DNA from: Symsagittifera roscoffensis
Lineage: Eukaryota > Xenacoelomorpha > Acoela > Convolutidae
Assembly: GCF_963678635.1 (NCBI RefSeq)
Contig: NC_087063.1
Location: 51,101,220-51,165,219, forward strand
Length of the DNA: 64,000 nucleotides
Direction: 5' to 3'
Part shown: positions 28,056 through 40,982 of the stretch, piece after piece
Layout: every line of letters starts with the position of its first letter
Position numbering within the stretch: the stretch's first letter is position 1
The notes under the pieces: generated by a model
Databases searched by the model: none
Told to the model about the DNA's origin: nothing
The model's input: only the letters and a program-made list of their open reading frames with translations
Made by a program: the position numbers and the translations under genes

Positions 28056-30670
28056 CGTGGGCTAAAAAAATGATTATTTTGAGACTGAAAAGCGGTGGTA
28101 TGGGGTTGTTCAATAATTTGTTCATAAGTATTATCATCTTGTGACTGGTGTGTCATTATATGTTGGATGGGACTTTGTGATGTGGTGAGTCGAAAATTTG
28201 GATTATGTGTGATGGCTAAATTTCGAAAATTTCGTGGGACTAGGGATAGTGGATGGTTATTTGGTAGGGGTGGTAATTGTGGTGCTGTTGGCGTTATGTC
28301 TACATTGTTATGTTCTTCGTCGTATGTGTTTTGTCGTGTTGCTATTTTTGTGTTATATTCCTTTATTTGTGCGTCTAAAAGAATTTTGTTTATAGATGTA
28401 GAAAAGATTCCAAAAAATCCTGCAAAGAGTATGCGTGCTACGCTTGCTTGTCTGTTTACTTGTGTGTGTATAGCACATGTGTTGTAGATTCCTTTTAAAA
28501 GTGAGAAAAGAAATCCAATAAAGTTAAACATTGCGTATAAAATAGTCAATTTTTCTAAGATGTAGTAGGGCCATCCTAGAAAATCGAGGATCTCATTTTT
28601 GAGTGTAACAAAGCTAAAAATGTTAATTGGTGATATATCTTGGGGACGGTATTTTTCACCGTTTAGATATATATAATCTTTAATGTCTTTAAAATATCCG
28701 CTATAGTGTTGCGTGTAGATATCGGCAAATCCTGCGGTTTCTGCAAGTTTGCGTAAATTTTGGTCTATTGATTGTCTTTGTATAGTGTCCATTTGTGTTA
28801 ATAATTCTTGGAATTGTTGTGTTCTAATGTGATGTTGAATATCTGATTTTGAATAGATTCCTATTGATTGTAAGTCTATATTTGGGTTTCGAGCAATAGC
28901 GCGAATGCTTTCTGGTGAAAATTTTTTGAGTGATTGCATTAATGTGGGATATGGAGTGAGAAGATAATATTTATTTTCATCAGGGTTTAGTTGTACTACA
29001 TTGTGGCTGTTTTCTGATCCACATGGGACTGCGGTATCCCAGAAATAGGTTCTTCGTGAAAGTGTATCCACGAAATGTACCTTATTCTTATAAAAGATAG
29101 GGATTCTTTTATAACATCGTTTATCTTCAAAAACGTATAGTGGTGATACTTTTTTAGTACAAGTATAAAACCATAAGATGTTTCCTTCATAGTCTAAAAA
29201 ATTTGATCTATTTCCAGATAATAAGTATCCTGCATAGGGTATTTTTAATACTGCTAGTGCAAGTGATTGTAATATTTGTGTTCGTTCTAATTCGCATAGT
29301 TGGTGTAGTGTTTATAATTCGGAGAGTGACATTTCTTGAAAAATTCGGCTAATTGTATAATCTAGTTTCATATCTAAATGAATATCATAGTGGATATTAC
29401 CGAAATATGTAGTATTCATTAGTGATAATTCTTGTAAGCGTGTGCTTCTGGTGTCATGGGGTTTTAGATGTCCACCAGGTTGTCCGTTGCTTTTTTCAAA
29501 ATTAACTGGTATATAGGATGTTCCTTCGTTTAGAGGATGACCTGTGGCATATGGGTCGATTTTTACTTTTCCAGTGGTCATGTCGAATCCTTTTTCGTAT
29601 TCAACTAATATTTCAGAGTATTGTGTTCTGTGAAGTGGATTCCTGTATTTACATGCAAGTTCTGTTTCTTGATATATTTGAAAACGTGTCAATTTATTTT
29701 CTATATTGTCTATGTTTCTAAAATTAGAACTTAGTTTTCGTGATGGATGGACTTGTTCATATGGAATTGATTGTATAAAATATTTTTCGTGAAATTTTAT
29801 CATACGAGCGTGTATTTTTGCTACTTGAAATGTTGTACATGTATCTTCGGGGAACCAAACAATTGTTGCTTGTGTTCTCGTTGTAGGGTCGCAATAACCT
29901 TGATCATTTTTACAAGGTAATCGGATTCCTTGATAGATCATTGTATTATCTGATAAATCTCGTGTTAGTTGTATTTTTTCGAGTTGTATTTTCCAATCAA
30001 AAAACATTATTTCTTGGTATCCTTTATTTTTTGTGTCTGCTTTGCAGTTTGATGGGTCATTTATACCAATGTGTGGTATCCAATGTTTATCGTGTAGGTC
30101 ATAGGTTAATCGTCCGTGTGCGCCGTTATACGAGTATTTTTCGTCTAGTTTTATATGTCCTTGGTGTCTTTCAAGTTGTGATTGATGTACAGAGTCTGAA
30201 AAAACTTGAAAATTAAATAACTTTCTTGCGGAGTTTTTATTTTGTGTGATGTTTAGTCTAAGTAATTCATTTTTACAATCGTCGGGATTGAGATGTAAAA
30301 GACGTTCTATATTACTTTGATAGAATGATTCATGGTCAAGTCGGTTTTTGTTTCCGTTCGAGACTTGTGAACAATGTACTTTCTTTTCGGAAAATGTTGC
30401 TGTGAATTTATAACCTGTAACTGTTGTTGCTCGGGCTTTTGAATAGAGTGTTGCTATTACATCTGTGGTTTCTATAGCTTGTGGTTCTGTTTCACATTGT
30501 GATACTTGATTTATTGCATATTTATGTAGTGTTTTTTGTTCATTTTCTTCACAATCGTAATGTGTTACTAATGATTCTTGTGGTCCTGTACGAGGAGAAG
30601 GGTTTATGTTTTGATTTGAGATTACTAGAAAAAGGAGTTGGAGAAAAATTAATAATTTTAGAATATACAT
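28052..30670 (-). pseudogene. env: env-like glycoprotein, E2 (one nonsense codon)
   Basis: The frame has 873 codons including the final stop. A TAA at 29312-29314 lies where E1 has GAA, splitting it after residue 452. The signal peptide is the same as in E1. The ectodomain has many Cys (for example HYDCEENEQ, SNCKAD, PCKNDQGYCDP, DTCTTF) and potential N-glycosylation sites such as LNIT and NTT. The C-terminal part has two hydrophobic segments (about residues 707-727 and 742-759) and a Pro-rich tail ending NNHFFSPR. The stop forms ATGA with the next ORF. I infer a virion surface/fusion protein. No furin-type cleavage site or fusion peptide could be assigned with confidence. Confidence 0.85.
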
Positions 30671-31794
30671 GTGTATGATAATCCTGAGTATGGATTATAA
30701 AATGTAATGTAGCCAATTGTGTTTTTGGTATATCTGTCGTATTTGTATATTACTTCAGTAGTTATAAACGGTGGTGGTAGTGATTGAGCTGTTATGTTAG
30801 GTGGGTTTAATGGGTAGGGATGTTGGGTAATATTGTTTAACTTAACTGTGATTTCAAACTTTAATTGTAAACTGTTTTGTTGGAGTATTTGAATATTGTG
30901 ATCACGGATATCGTTGTGAATATCTTGGCGATATTGTAATCTATTAAGTGCCCAGTTATGAAGGCGGTTACTTTCTTGATGTTGTCCAAATAAAGGTGGA
31001 GGGGCTGTAAATGTATTCCAATCTAGTCTTAAAGGGATATTTGTTGATGATTGTTCTCGATATCTGGCGTCGAGATTATTTGGAAAATTTAAGTTAAAAG
31101 GTGGTGGTGAAATCTGGCTTATTGATGGTGTTGATGGTAGTGATAATGTTTCTGGTAGTGATGAGGATGTTGTTGTATCCGTAGAAATATCTATTGGGTC
31201 ATTGACTAAATTTGGTTCACCTTGTGTAAATGAATGTGTAGTCCAATATGGAAATCGTGATGTTTGGTTTGTGGGGTTGAAAGGATTTTCACGTATTTGC
31301 TCAGATGTTGGTGTTGAACCTAAGTAATCTGATGGTAGGCTTGAGGTGCTACGTTGTGAAAGAAGCGTAGGGGTTTCTGGTAATATACCAATGGGGTTTT
31401 CTGGAGTGTTTTGTGATGGGGATTGAGGTATATCAAAATGAACTCGGGGAGTTTGAAAATTTCTGTTTCGTCGAGGATGTATAATTTGTCTATTTATTTC
31501 GACTGTATTTTGGTTTTGACTAGAATTTCTTATTCTACTTAGTTCTTGTGGTAGTGTTGGATATAGGTTATATGTTGGTTCGCTTAAAGGTGCTTGTCGT
31601 TGAACTGGTTCTAGTGGTTCTGATAAACGAGCATGTCGTTCTTCAAAAGTGTATGGATTGTCTTGAAAAGAAATTCGTGTAGATGTTTGAGGATTTTGAG
31701 TAGTTGAAGGTGGTGTTGGGTTATCTTGGGATGATGTCGGTGAAGACTGATTCTGTGACTGTTGGGTAGCAATTTTTGATGGATTTTTGAATTG
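30658..31794 (-). CDS. Methionine-free open frame, 378 codons (E2)
   Basis: Open from after TAA (31795-31797) to TAA (30658-30660), again with no ATG anywhere. It aligns codon by codon with the E1 frame. Differences are mostly silent (such as CTC/CTT and TAT/TAC pairs); a few are replacements (for example Q/L and T/P swaps in the biased part). It is Pro/Ser/Thr/Gln-rich, ends SYTCIF, and overlaps the env ATG by 13 nt. The candidate near-cognate ATT start is at 31771-31773. Frame 0 is closed directly upstream by TAA, and the preceding ORF also ends there, so a simple frameshift from hydrophobic protein 2 is not possible in this copy. Confidence 0.75.
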   Translation of the reverse strand, partial: QFKNPSKIATQQSQNQSSPTSSQDNPTPPSTTQNPQTSTRISFQDNPYTFEERHARLSEPLEPVQRQAPLSEPTYNLYPTLPQELSRIRNSSQNQNTVEINRQIIHPRRNRNFQTPRVHFDIPQSPSQNTPENPIGILPETPTLLSQRSTSSLPSDYLGSTPTSEQIRENPFNPTNQTSRFPYWTTHSFTQGEPNLVNDPIDISTDTTTSSSLPETLSLPSTPSISQISPPPFNLNFPNNLDARYREQSSTNIPLRLDWNTFTAPPPLFGQHQESNRLHNWALNRLQYRQDIHNDIRDHNIQILQQNSLQLKFEITVKLNNITQHPYPLNPPNITAQSLPPPFITTEVIYKYDRYTKNTIGYITFYNPYSGLSYTCIF

Positions 31795-31799
31795 TTACT

Positions 31800-31988
31800 T
31801 TAGTGGGAAGGTTTATGTTTATTATAATATTCTTCCAAAAAAATAATTAGAAAAATTGTTGCTAGGGCAAATGTGATGATTGCTTTCTTTATACATTTGC
31901 ATATTGTCAAAATGAGGGATGATAAAAATGTTATGAAAATTACAAATAGTAAAAAAATATCAGTTCTACTGAAAATTGTTCGTATCAT
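31800..31988 (-). CDS. Small hydrophobic protein 2 (62 aa, E2)
   Basis: Near-identical to the E1 protein, with a tail extended by KPSH because the stop codon lies slightly further on. It has one strong hydrophobic segment, a CKCIKK basic/Cys patch and a second hydrophobic segment. Its ATG overlaps the in-frame stop of hydrophobic protein 1 as ATGA (31985-31988), the same coupling as env and its downstream ORF. Confidence 0.7.
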   Translation of the reverse strand: MIRTIFSRTDIFLLFVIFITFLSSLILTICKCIKKAIITFALATIFLIIFLEEYYNKHKPSH

Positions 31989-32215
31989 TTAGACAAGTTG
32001 TATAAATCGTACCTGTGGATATAATCAAGGGTTTTGGAAAGTTGGAGGAATAGTTCGAGTATAGTGTAGAAAATTTAAAAAATGTTACAAAAAATGATTA
32101 GGATTATTAGAAAAGATTCAAGTATATCAAAAAGAAATATTATAAAGGTTTCAAGTATTGTAAAAAAATGTTTAAGATTTATGAGTATTTGAGTAACTGA
32201 TTGAGAGAAGAGCAT
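31985..32215 (-). pseudogene. Small hydrophobic protein 1, E2 (nonsense at residue 47)
   Basis: The frame has 77 codons including the stop at 31985-31987. A TAA at 32075-32077 replaces the TTA seen in E1 and leaves a 46-residue product containing most of the first hydrophobic stretch. The C-terminal tail is longer than in E1 because the E1 stop (TTATAA) is TTATAC here. It ends in an ATGA overlap with hydrophobic protein 2. Confidence 0.65.
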
Positions 32216-32813
32216 TTAAGAAATGATCTCTTGGTCGAATATTTTTTGCTGTTTGAGGCGATTTTCAAGTGTGGTCGGATTATTTATTAGTTTTTTGACA
32301 AGTGGGTTGAGTTTTGTAAAAAATTGTTGGGGGCAATTTTCATGGTGATCGGGAGGTCGTCTTTTTCTTTATTTTTGTTTGTCAAATGATCCGGGGTATG
32401 GTGAGATTTTTATACTTTAGGCTAATTAAAATGTTCATTTTGTTACTTTAGGCTAAGTTAACAAATTTGCTTTGGGGGTATTCGTGGTCTGAGTTGGGGA
32501 AATATTGTTGATCTTTGGGTTATTAGATAAGGGAGGGGTACGGTATTATGGTGATATTTATTTTAGTTGTCAAGTTGGAGTGGTTTGCTTATTTTTGACC
32601 TGGAGGTCGTAAAGTTATAGTTATAGATGTGCCTGGAGTTCTATATGATTCGTCTAATTGGTCTTAGTTTGAGTTAGAGAAAGTGACGGATTGGATGAAT
32701 CCTATTGGTCTATTTTGAACTAGAATTATTACGTACTTGTCAGCATGTTATTTTGAAAAATGTAAATGAAAAATGTTTCGAAGGTTTCAAGATAGTGAAG
32801 TATAATGTTAAAA
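32216..32813 (-). promoter_or_regulatory. pol-to-accessory spacer, E2
   Basis: Non-coding and about 150 bp longer than in E1, with extra sequence around 32460-32620. It keeps TATAAAAA (32407-32414) and the doubled TTAGCCTAAAGTA motif. The distance from TATAAAAA to the first hydrophobic ORF is ~190 nt, the same as in E1. Confidence 0.4.
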
Positions 32814-35800
32814 TTACTTTTGAAATTCTACTTTCTTTAAAATTTTAGATTGGGGGATGAATATTTTATAGTTTTTACGTGGTTGATTTCGGAGTCTTGT
32901 TGTTTTTCGATTTTCTGATTTGTCGATTTGTTCTTGGGGTATTATTTGTTCGGTCATTTTTCTATTTTTTCTTTGTTTTGGAGATTCTTTATGGTTTTGT
33001 GTATTGTTTTTGGTGGCGTTATCATTTTGTTCTGTGTTTTTCAGATGTGGTTCATTTTGAATGATTTTTAATCCTGTGAAAGAATATAATTGTGTTAATT
33101 CGCGGAGTGCGTATTCTTTTGGGTAATAAGGTAATAGGTTGTTTCGATGTTGAACGATTTCTTTTTTGTTTGAGTCGGTAGTTTTATATGTGACATCAGT
33201 GGGTTTTGCAATTATTTGGTATGGTCCTTTTCGAAGGGGTTGTAATTTTTTAGAAATTCCTTTTTGAGTATTAAAATTAGGTATCAAAACAAATGTTCCA
33301 ATTTTTAATTCGGAGGCTGGTGTAAAACGTGAATTGATTTGTTCATTAATGTTTTGTCTTTGTAATAACTTTTTTGTTATTTTTTGATAAATTTCATTGT
33401 GTTTTTTATCTCTATTTAGAATCCATTCGGTGTGTGTACCGGAGGCTAGTTTAAGAATTTGTGGGTGATGAAAATGATCTTCATCGTATGTATGTAAAGG
33501 TAGGTTATAACAAATTGAATCTTTATTTGGTTGACAATAACCTTGTGCGTTTTTATGAGAATTTGCTGTAAACATTATTGGTTTGCGTGGCTTTTGGTTA
33601 AAAACCATTTCGTATGGTGACATTCCTAAAGTTGTCGTTATTTGTGAATTATATGCTAAGGGAAATAATTTTACATCTGCTGACCATTCGGTATATTTTG
33701 TATCATTTCCGTTGATGATACATCTAAGATATTCTTGTAATGAACGGTTCATACCTTCGACTAAGCTGTTTGTCCAAGGTGCATGAGATGTACGTGGTTT
33801 GTGTTTAATGTTATATAAATGACATAGTGTGATAATTTCATTATTTATGAATTCTGTACCGTTGTCTGTGACTAAAATTTCTGGTAGTCCGAATTTTGCT
33901 ATCCAGTGTTCATAGAGTGTTGTGTAAGCGTAATAAGCGTTACAATGTGGTACTGGGTTAATTGCTACATAATGTGTAAATGCGTCAACAATTACCATAA
34001 TGTAGGAGTTTCCTTCGGATGAGGGTGAAATTGGTCCTTTGGTATCAAATGATTGTCCTTTAAAATCTTGTTTTTGTGCTATTTGTTTTTGATTTGGGTA
34101 AGGTTTATTTAGTTGACATACTATACAGTCATTGCATAGTACTTTTATCCAAATTGGTGCATTTGGGAAGTAAAAATTTTGTATAAAATTTGAATATGTT
34201 TTTTCTGATCCAGAGTGTCCTTTAATATTTTGTGTATGTGAAATATTAAAAGCTATAAGAATCATACTTAAAGGGAGACATGGAACTGTAGATTCATTCA
34301 GGTTATACTCTAAAAGGTCTGTATTTTCGTTAATTGTTGTGTTGTTAAATTTGCGAAAGTATCGGAGGAGTGTTTTGTTTCCTAGAATGGTTGAATCTGC
34401 TTTGATAGGTTTAGTTTTATATTTGTGCCATGATTTCAGTTGTCGAATTACTGGGTCAAGGTTTTGATATTGTTTCAGTGTTGAAATTGTAATTATTTCT
34501 GTTGGGGGGAGAAAAATGTTTTCGATTTCTAATTTAGATAAGGGTATTGTATCAAGTGGGTCGTGAAGGTCAAGAACTTGATTTATTGTGTATTTTGAAT
34601 CATTTGTTTGTGGTCCTGATAAATTTATTTTATCAGTTAAATCTTCTTTTTCAATTAGTGGAAAATGGTCTTTCTTAGGCGGGTGTTGTTTTGTTCGTTT
34701 TTGTTGGGTGTTATTTTTTATCCATTGAGAATATGGGATTGGTTTGAAAGTTGATGTTCCAAGTAGATCAACTTCATAATGATTATTTTGACAATCTAAA
34801 TAAAGTGGGAAATGTTGTAAATTGTTTATTTGTGATTGTTCAATATCAGTTTTTACTGCATATTTGCATTCCAATCGGGGTGATGTTTCGTTTTCTGCAA
34901 GGTAGAATTTTATGTTTTTGGGTATTTCAACTGTTGTTTTTCGTGTAAGTAATTCAGGTGGTGTATTTCGACTTAAGGTGTCTGGTAATGCAAGATTTTT
35001 TCCTGCAGTCCAAACTATATGTAAGTTTGGAAATTTCATTAGAATTAGTTGAAATCTGTAAACTCGGTGGTTTGGGTTAGATTTTTGTGTAAAGAGAAAG
35101 ATGATTGGTTTATGGTCTGTGAATAGAACTGTTGGATGTTTTGATCCAAGTATCAGAAATTCATATTCTGTCAGTGTATATATTATGGCTGTACATTCTC
35201 TCATTAGAGTTGAGAGTCGTAGCTCTGCTTGAGTGAATAATCGAGAATTTGCTGATATGAGGTTCATTTTATTTGTACCATTATGTGATTGTAATAGTGC
35301 TGCACCGATGCCAAAGTTCGAAGCATCGCACATTGCATAAAATGGTTGATTTGAATCTGGAATTGTGTTTGAAATTTGTTCAGTTAAAAGTTTCTTTATT
35401 TCTTCAAATCGTGTTTGATGTTCTGTGTTCCATTCAAAATTATTTTGTTGTCTAAGGATGTTATAAAATGGTCGTAGATATAATTGCATTTTATAAACAT
35501 ATTTACTTAAAAAGTTTAACATTCCAAGAAATTCTTGGATTTTCTTTTTATTTGTTGGTGGTTGAAGTTTTTGAATAGCGTCAATGCGTGATTTCAATGG
35601 AGTGATTGTTTTTCTTTCTATATTATGTCCTAAGAATTTAACTCTTGTCAAAAAGAAGTGTGATTTATCGGGGGCGGCCTTCAGATTTTCGTTCTGAAGT
35701 ATTTGGTGATATTTTTCTAAAACATTGAACATTTCGTCTTTTGTTTGTGATTGCATAAAAACATCGTCTAAATAGGTGATTGCGTTTTTCTTGAGTATTA

Positions 35801-38800
35801 GTGGTCTAAAAATTTTGCTCATAAAAGCTGAAAATGCTGCTGGTCCTATGGATATTCCATAGAATAAGCGGTTGAATTCATATTGTTGGTTTCCGATAAC
35901 AAATTGTGTTAAACGTCGTGATTGTTCATCTAGTGGCATTTGATTGTATGCACTATTCATATCGGCGGTTGTAAAGTATTTGCCGTTTATTTTTGTTAAA
36001 ATAACTTGTATTGGTTCAATGGGCCAATTACATTTTGATTCATCTATAAGTGAATTGAGGTATCTAGCATCGAGAACGATTTTTAATGATTCTCCTTTAG
36101 CTAGAATGATAACGGGGTTGATAAATGTGTTGCCTTTTGGTTGTTCTTCTTTGTTTACTGGTGATATAATGTTGTATTGTTCTAAAATGTCGAGTAATCT
36201 GTTTACTTTATCATGTAGGTGAATTGGTACTTTACTTGCTCTCTGTTTTTTGAAAACTGCGTCTGGTTTTAACGGGAGATGTAGTGATGAACTGATTTTT
36301 CCAACATCGAATTTTGATGTTGCATAGACTGATGAATATTTAATTAGCTGTTTGGCTAATTTTTCGAATTCGTCTTGTGTTATTTGTGAATGTTGGAAAT
36401 TAAACATTGTTAAAAATTTCTGTTGGTCCTCTGTGTAGTTACTTATGTTGAATGTAGGTTTGAAATATGGAGTTTTTGTGAAATAATCCGTATTTCTGTT
36501 TTCGTTACTTATTATATTATTTATAGATAATTCTTCATTAAGAATTGTAGATTGGCAAATATCTAGTAATTGGAGTATATTATTTACGCGATAGGCTTTT
36601 TCGTGTATTGGTGATATTGTAGCGTTGGTTTCACAATATCCTAAAAGTCCTAAAGGTAATGTTACTTGGTAAGGTGTGTTGTTATAGACATGTAAGGAAA
36701 TGATATCGGAATTCGAATTTTTCAAATATTTTATGGATGAGATTGTGATTTTGAAAAATTTGTGAATAGGTTTGAATTCAAATTCTGACATATAAAATTT
36801 TTGTTTGTTTTGTTCTTTATCATATTGGTGAACTTGTTTGATTGAAAAATTATAGATATTTCCTGATAGTGGTTTTAGGTGTTTCCTTTGTTGGTTAAAT
36901 ATCGGGTAGAATTTTGAAAAGAATGGTGGTTGTTTATTTAATCTTTGAAAAAATGTTAAGGATGTTTCTTTTGTTTTTGTATATTTATCTTTGATTAATA
37001 TTTTACTATTTAGTATGTTAATTGTTGGTATATACTTCGAAATAAATGGTATTCCAATGATATTATATTTAATGTCAGTGATATGGAATATTTGTTTAAA
37101 TGGCTTATTTAAAATTTTGCTTTGCTCCATTGTTCTGGTGGGGAGGAGAAATAATTGGATTTTTCCGTAGTTTATCAATGTTGATCCTTGTGCTGTTGCT
37201 AACTTACTGGAGGTTTCAAGAGGTGTTAGCTTTGGGTGTAAAGTTTTTATTTCATTCCATGTGGGGATGTTTATTATGTTTGATTCTGCTCCTGAATCAA
37301 TTAAAAAATCTATTTCAAGGTCTGGTGGTTGAAATTCTTTATTTCTTGGGCTTTCTAAGAGAAATGGTATTGTCCAAATTTTTTCTTTGGGTTGTTCTTT
37401 TTGTATATTTTGATAAATGTGGTTTGTATTCAAGCATTTTGTTTTGGTATTTTTATTGGTTTGATTTGTAGTGTTAATCTCATTTGTTTCTTGCGTCGTT
37501 GGTGTGGAATTTATGGGTGTAGTGTAATAATTTTGAAGAAATTCTGATTGATTTTCATATATGTGTGATGAAAAGGGTTGTTCATACATGACAGATTCAT
37601 AGTCATTTTCGACTTCTATCATATTGATAGAAAGAGTGTTTTCTGTATCACTTTCTGAATCTGATGATGTACAGTTTATTTGATTGAGTTGTAACGTATC
37701 AGTTACTGTGTCATCAATACCTGGAGGGTCTGATGTTGTTTCTGGATTAGACTGTACTTGATTGATTTGTCTTTGATGTTTAGGTGTACTACTTCTGTGG
37801 CGATTATTAGAATTATTATAGTTATTATTATTCCGGTGTGGTGATTGGGAATAATTTCTATAACGATTATTATAACTTGAGTGTCAATTTTGTGAATTAT
37901 TTCGCGATCTGTTTTGGTAATTATTGTTTGGTCTGTTATAGTTCGATCTATTATATGAGTTATTCCTTGATTGATTGTTCGGGTAATTCTGGTTTCGGTT
38001 GTTTGAATAACTTCTATTTCGATTATAGGAGTAGTTTCTATTCCTATTGTATGATGAATTTCGTGATTGGTTGTTTGGATAGTAGTTATTTCTTGATTGG
38101 GAATTAGATCTAGAAACAAATCGTTGTGTATTTGAATTTGATCTGGAGTAGTTACTTCTACTGTTTGGTCTATTGTAGTGATTTTGTGATGAATTTTGTG
38201 TATTTCTTCGTTCTGGCGATCTTCCTCTATAACTTGAGTTATATGGTGATTGATTTCTTGTATAATTTGTGTTGTTCGGGAGTGGTTTTCCTGAACTGTT
38301 GTTGCTGTGGACTGTTTTGTTCGGTAGATTTTGATCTTTTTTCATGTATTGATAGAATGATTTATTTGGTTCTTTATATTTTTGAGGTTTATTTTGATTG
38401 TCTTGCTGTTTTTGTCTACATTCGGAAATACTATGTCCGTATCGTCGGCAATAATTACACCATTTTTTTAAAGATGGTTTGCCCTTAAAGTTCGGGTTCT
38501 TTTCGTAAATATTGAGTATTTCAGTGATTTTTTCAACGAGGTCTGTCTCTGATTCCTGTATATTATTAATATTAGTGGGAGTCGTTTCAATTCTATTAAC
38601 GTATTGTAATTTCAGATTTTCCGTTTCTTCTAGTTTCATCGTGATTTCTGCTTGTTCTAATTTGTCTACTAGTTTTCGAAAATCTAAATCGGGTTCTCGA
38701 ATTGAAGAAGGGTGGGATGCTCTCTTTTTTATTGCTATTTTCCTTAATTGTGGTGTTAAGGTCATCATTAAGATTTCTGTCATCTTTGTGTTTTTATAGT

Positions 38801-40982
38801 CATGTGTATTTAATGAATATGCTTTTCGAACTAGTGTTTCGATTCGTACTGCTATTTGCTTGATGGTTTCGTTTGGTAATCTGCGAATTTCATTACATAA
38901 AACTCTTTGTTGTTGTTTGTTTCTTTCGGAGTCAAACATTTTTGAAAATTCTTGTGTAAACCTTTTCCAGTTTGATTTTATTTCTAGAGGTAGTACTGAA
39001 AACCATTTTTGGGCTGCGCCATCTAAGGTTGTTTGAATTAACGCTGTGCGTCGATGTATCCAATTTTGATGTAGTGGCGTATTAATTGGTTCAGGTCCAA
39101 TATTTAAAATCAGGTTTGCTGTTAATGCATTTAAATAATCTTCTACAGAGTATTCAGGGTCTGTTCCTGTGAAAACCATTAAAGGTTTGTTTGATGTTAT
39201 TGATGATCCACCCATAAGGTATGGATTCATTGTCATTTGTAATGATTCTGCTGCATTTGGCATTTGAGAAAAATTCGAAAGTTGGTTTCTTGTTATTTCA
39301 TGTTGTTGGAGATAATATGGGAGTGGTATTTCATTTTGCATTTGTGATGCTTGATACGAGTGTGCAGTCATTGGATTTTGTTGTTGAATTGGTTGAAAAG
39401 ATTGTGTATTAATTAGATTTTGTTGTTGAATTGGTTGTTGATGTTGTGCATCTATTGGTTGTGGAGAAAAATTTCTATGATTTGTACGTGTTCTCTGTAT
39501 TCCTTGTCTACGATATTCTTGAGTATTTGGTGCAAATATATCTGGTTGTAAGAAATCATCATCTGAGGATAAATAATCCATTTGATAAGATGTCTGTTTT
39601 TTATTTTTATTTTGTTGAAAAAATGGGTAATTTTCACTGTGATCCTGTGGAGGATTTGTTTGGAAATTTATTGAATTAGGTTGGGTCATTGGGTTATCCC
39701 AATTTCGAGATTTTGTATATTGGTTAAAATTTCTTTGTGGTTGGTTATATGTTTTTGATGGATGTGTATAATTATAATTATGGTCTGCAAAGTTGTTTCT
39801 AGTGAATGTTTTGCGTGTTTTTGATGGTATTGTCATGGGTCTGTATGTTTGGTAATCCATATGTGAATATTTAGGGGCAACCGAAGGTTTAACGGTTGAT
39901 TGTAAGGTTACCTGTGTTTGTGAAGGATTTGTATTTCTTGGTGTTGTTAAATTTGGGCGTATTGGTGAAATACTTTGTTGTGTAGTTGTTGTGTGCACAA
40001 TTTCTTCATTTATGAAGTGTGATGGTGTCTGGATATCTTGTTGAGTAAGATTCCTAGTTCCATTGAGGTTTTCCTTGTGTATAACTGTAGAGTTTAAACT
40101 ATTATTTTGTGTATCGGGCAAAAATGTATTATAGTTTAATGGTGTTGCATCAATGGTTAATGGTATTACTTTTACATAATCTCTTATGTAAGATATCGTA
40201 CTTATTGCTTGACTTGAGATTGATTGTGGGATGCTTATAAATGCGGGATGAGACCATTCGGGGTCCCAAACATAATCTGATTGTTCTGTGATAGCGGTAT
40301 CATCGTTCGAGTTTTGGGGTCTAAAATTTTTTCTTGCTTGTGCAATTAAATCAATATTGTGTGTGAAATAATCTATTATGAACCATGCCAAAATTTTTTG
40401 TAGATCGTGTTTTGTATGTTGTGAAACGTCGTCTTTCGTGAAATTTTCTTTAATGATGTTTAAATAACTAGAGAGTAGTGTGATTTCATGTCGTACTCTT
40501 AAATGTTTAGATGTTTCTGTCGGTGAGACATTTGTTATTGGGATTTCGTTTTCTAATATCGAAATATAACTATATATTATTGCGAAAACTTCATTGGTGA
40601 ATATGGAGTTTGCTCTTTGTGAGTTATGATATTGGATGCTTTTTATATATTCTGAAAAAACTTTTGAAAATTCTAAATCAAGGTCGTCTGTTTGAATTGT
40701 ATATTTTCTATTATTATGGTTTGGTGAGGTGAATTCTATGGAGTAGATTCCATACTGTTGTGTTATGTTGCATATATCTTTTAAGTAGTGGTCTATGATT
40801 TGTCTTTTGATTTTTACATCTGGGAACTCTGTTTTACATGGACTAATTCCGGGTTCAAATAAATTTAATAGTAAATTGTTGCAAAATATATGCTGTCCTC
40901 TATCAGTGGTTGCATCTACTATAAAAGGAAAGATTTCATCATCATCTGGACTTTCTTCACCTGGGGTGTGCGTTGAGCTCAT
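32814..40982 (-). pseudogene. gag-pol: gag-pol single frame, E2 (one nonsense codon)
   Basis: The frame has 2,723 codons including the end stop, interrupted once, by TGA at 37884-37886 where E1 has CGA. Approximate landmarks by residue: capsid 580-770; CCHC knuckle 842-855; Asn/Arg/Ser/Tyr-rich stretch 890-1040; protease DSGA near 1228; RT YLDD near 1735; RNase H TDHKP near 1954; integrase HHCC finger 2255-2282; catalytic D in FDTKGP near 2310, D in TDNG near 2372 and E in VEGM near 2408; GPY near 2582. Compared with E1, eight residues just before FDTKGP are missing (24 bp, in frame). Without the TGA, Gag and Pol would be made as one polyprotein, so how Gag excess is achieved is unclear. Confidence 0.94.
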
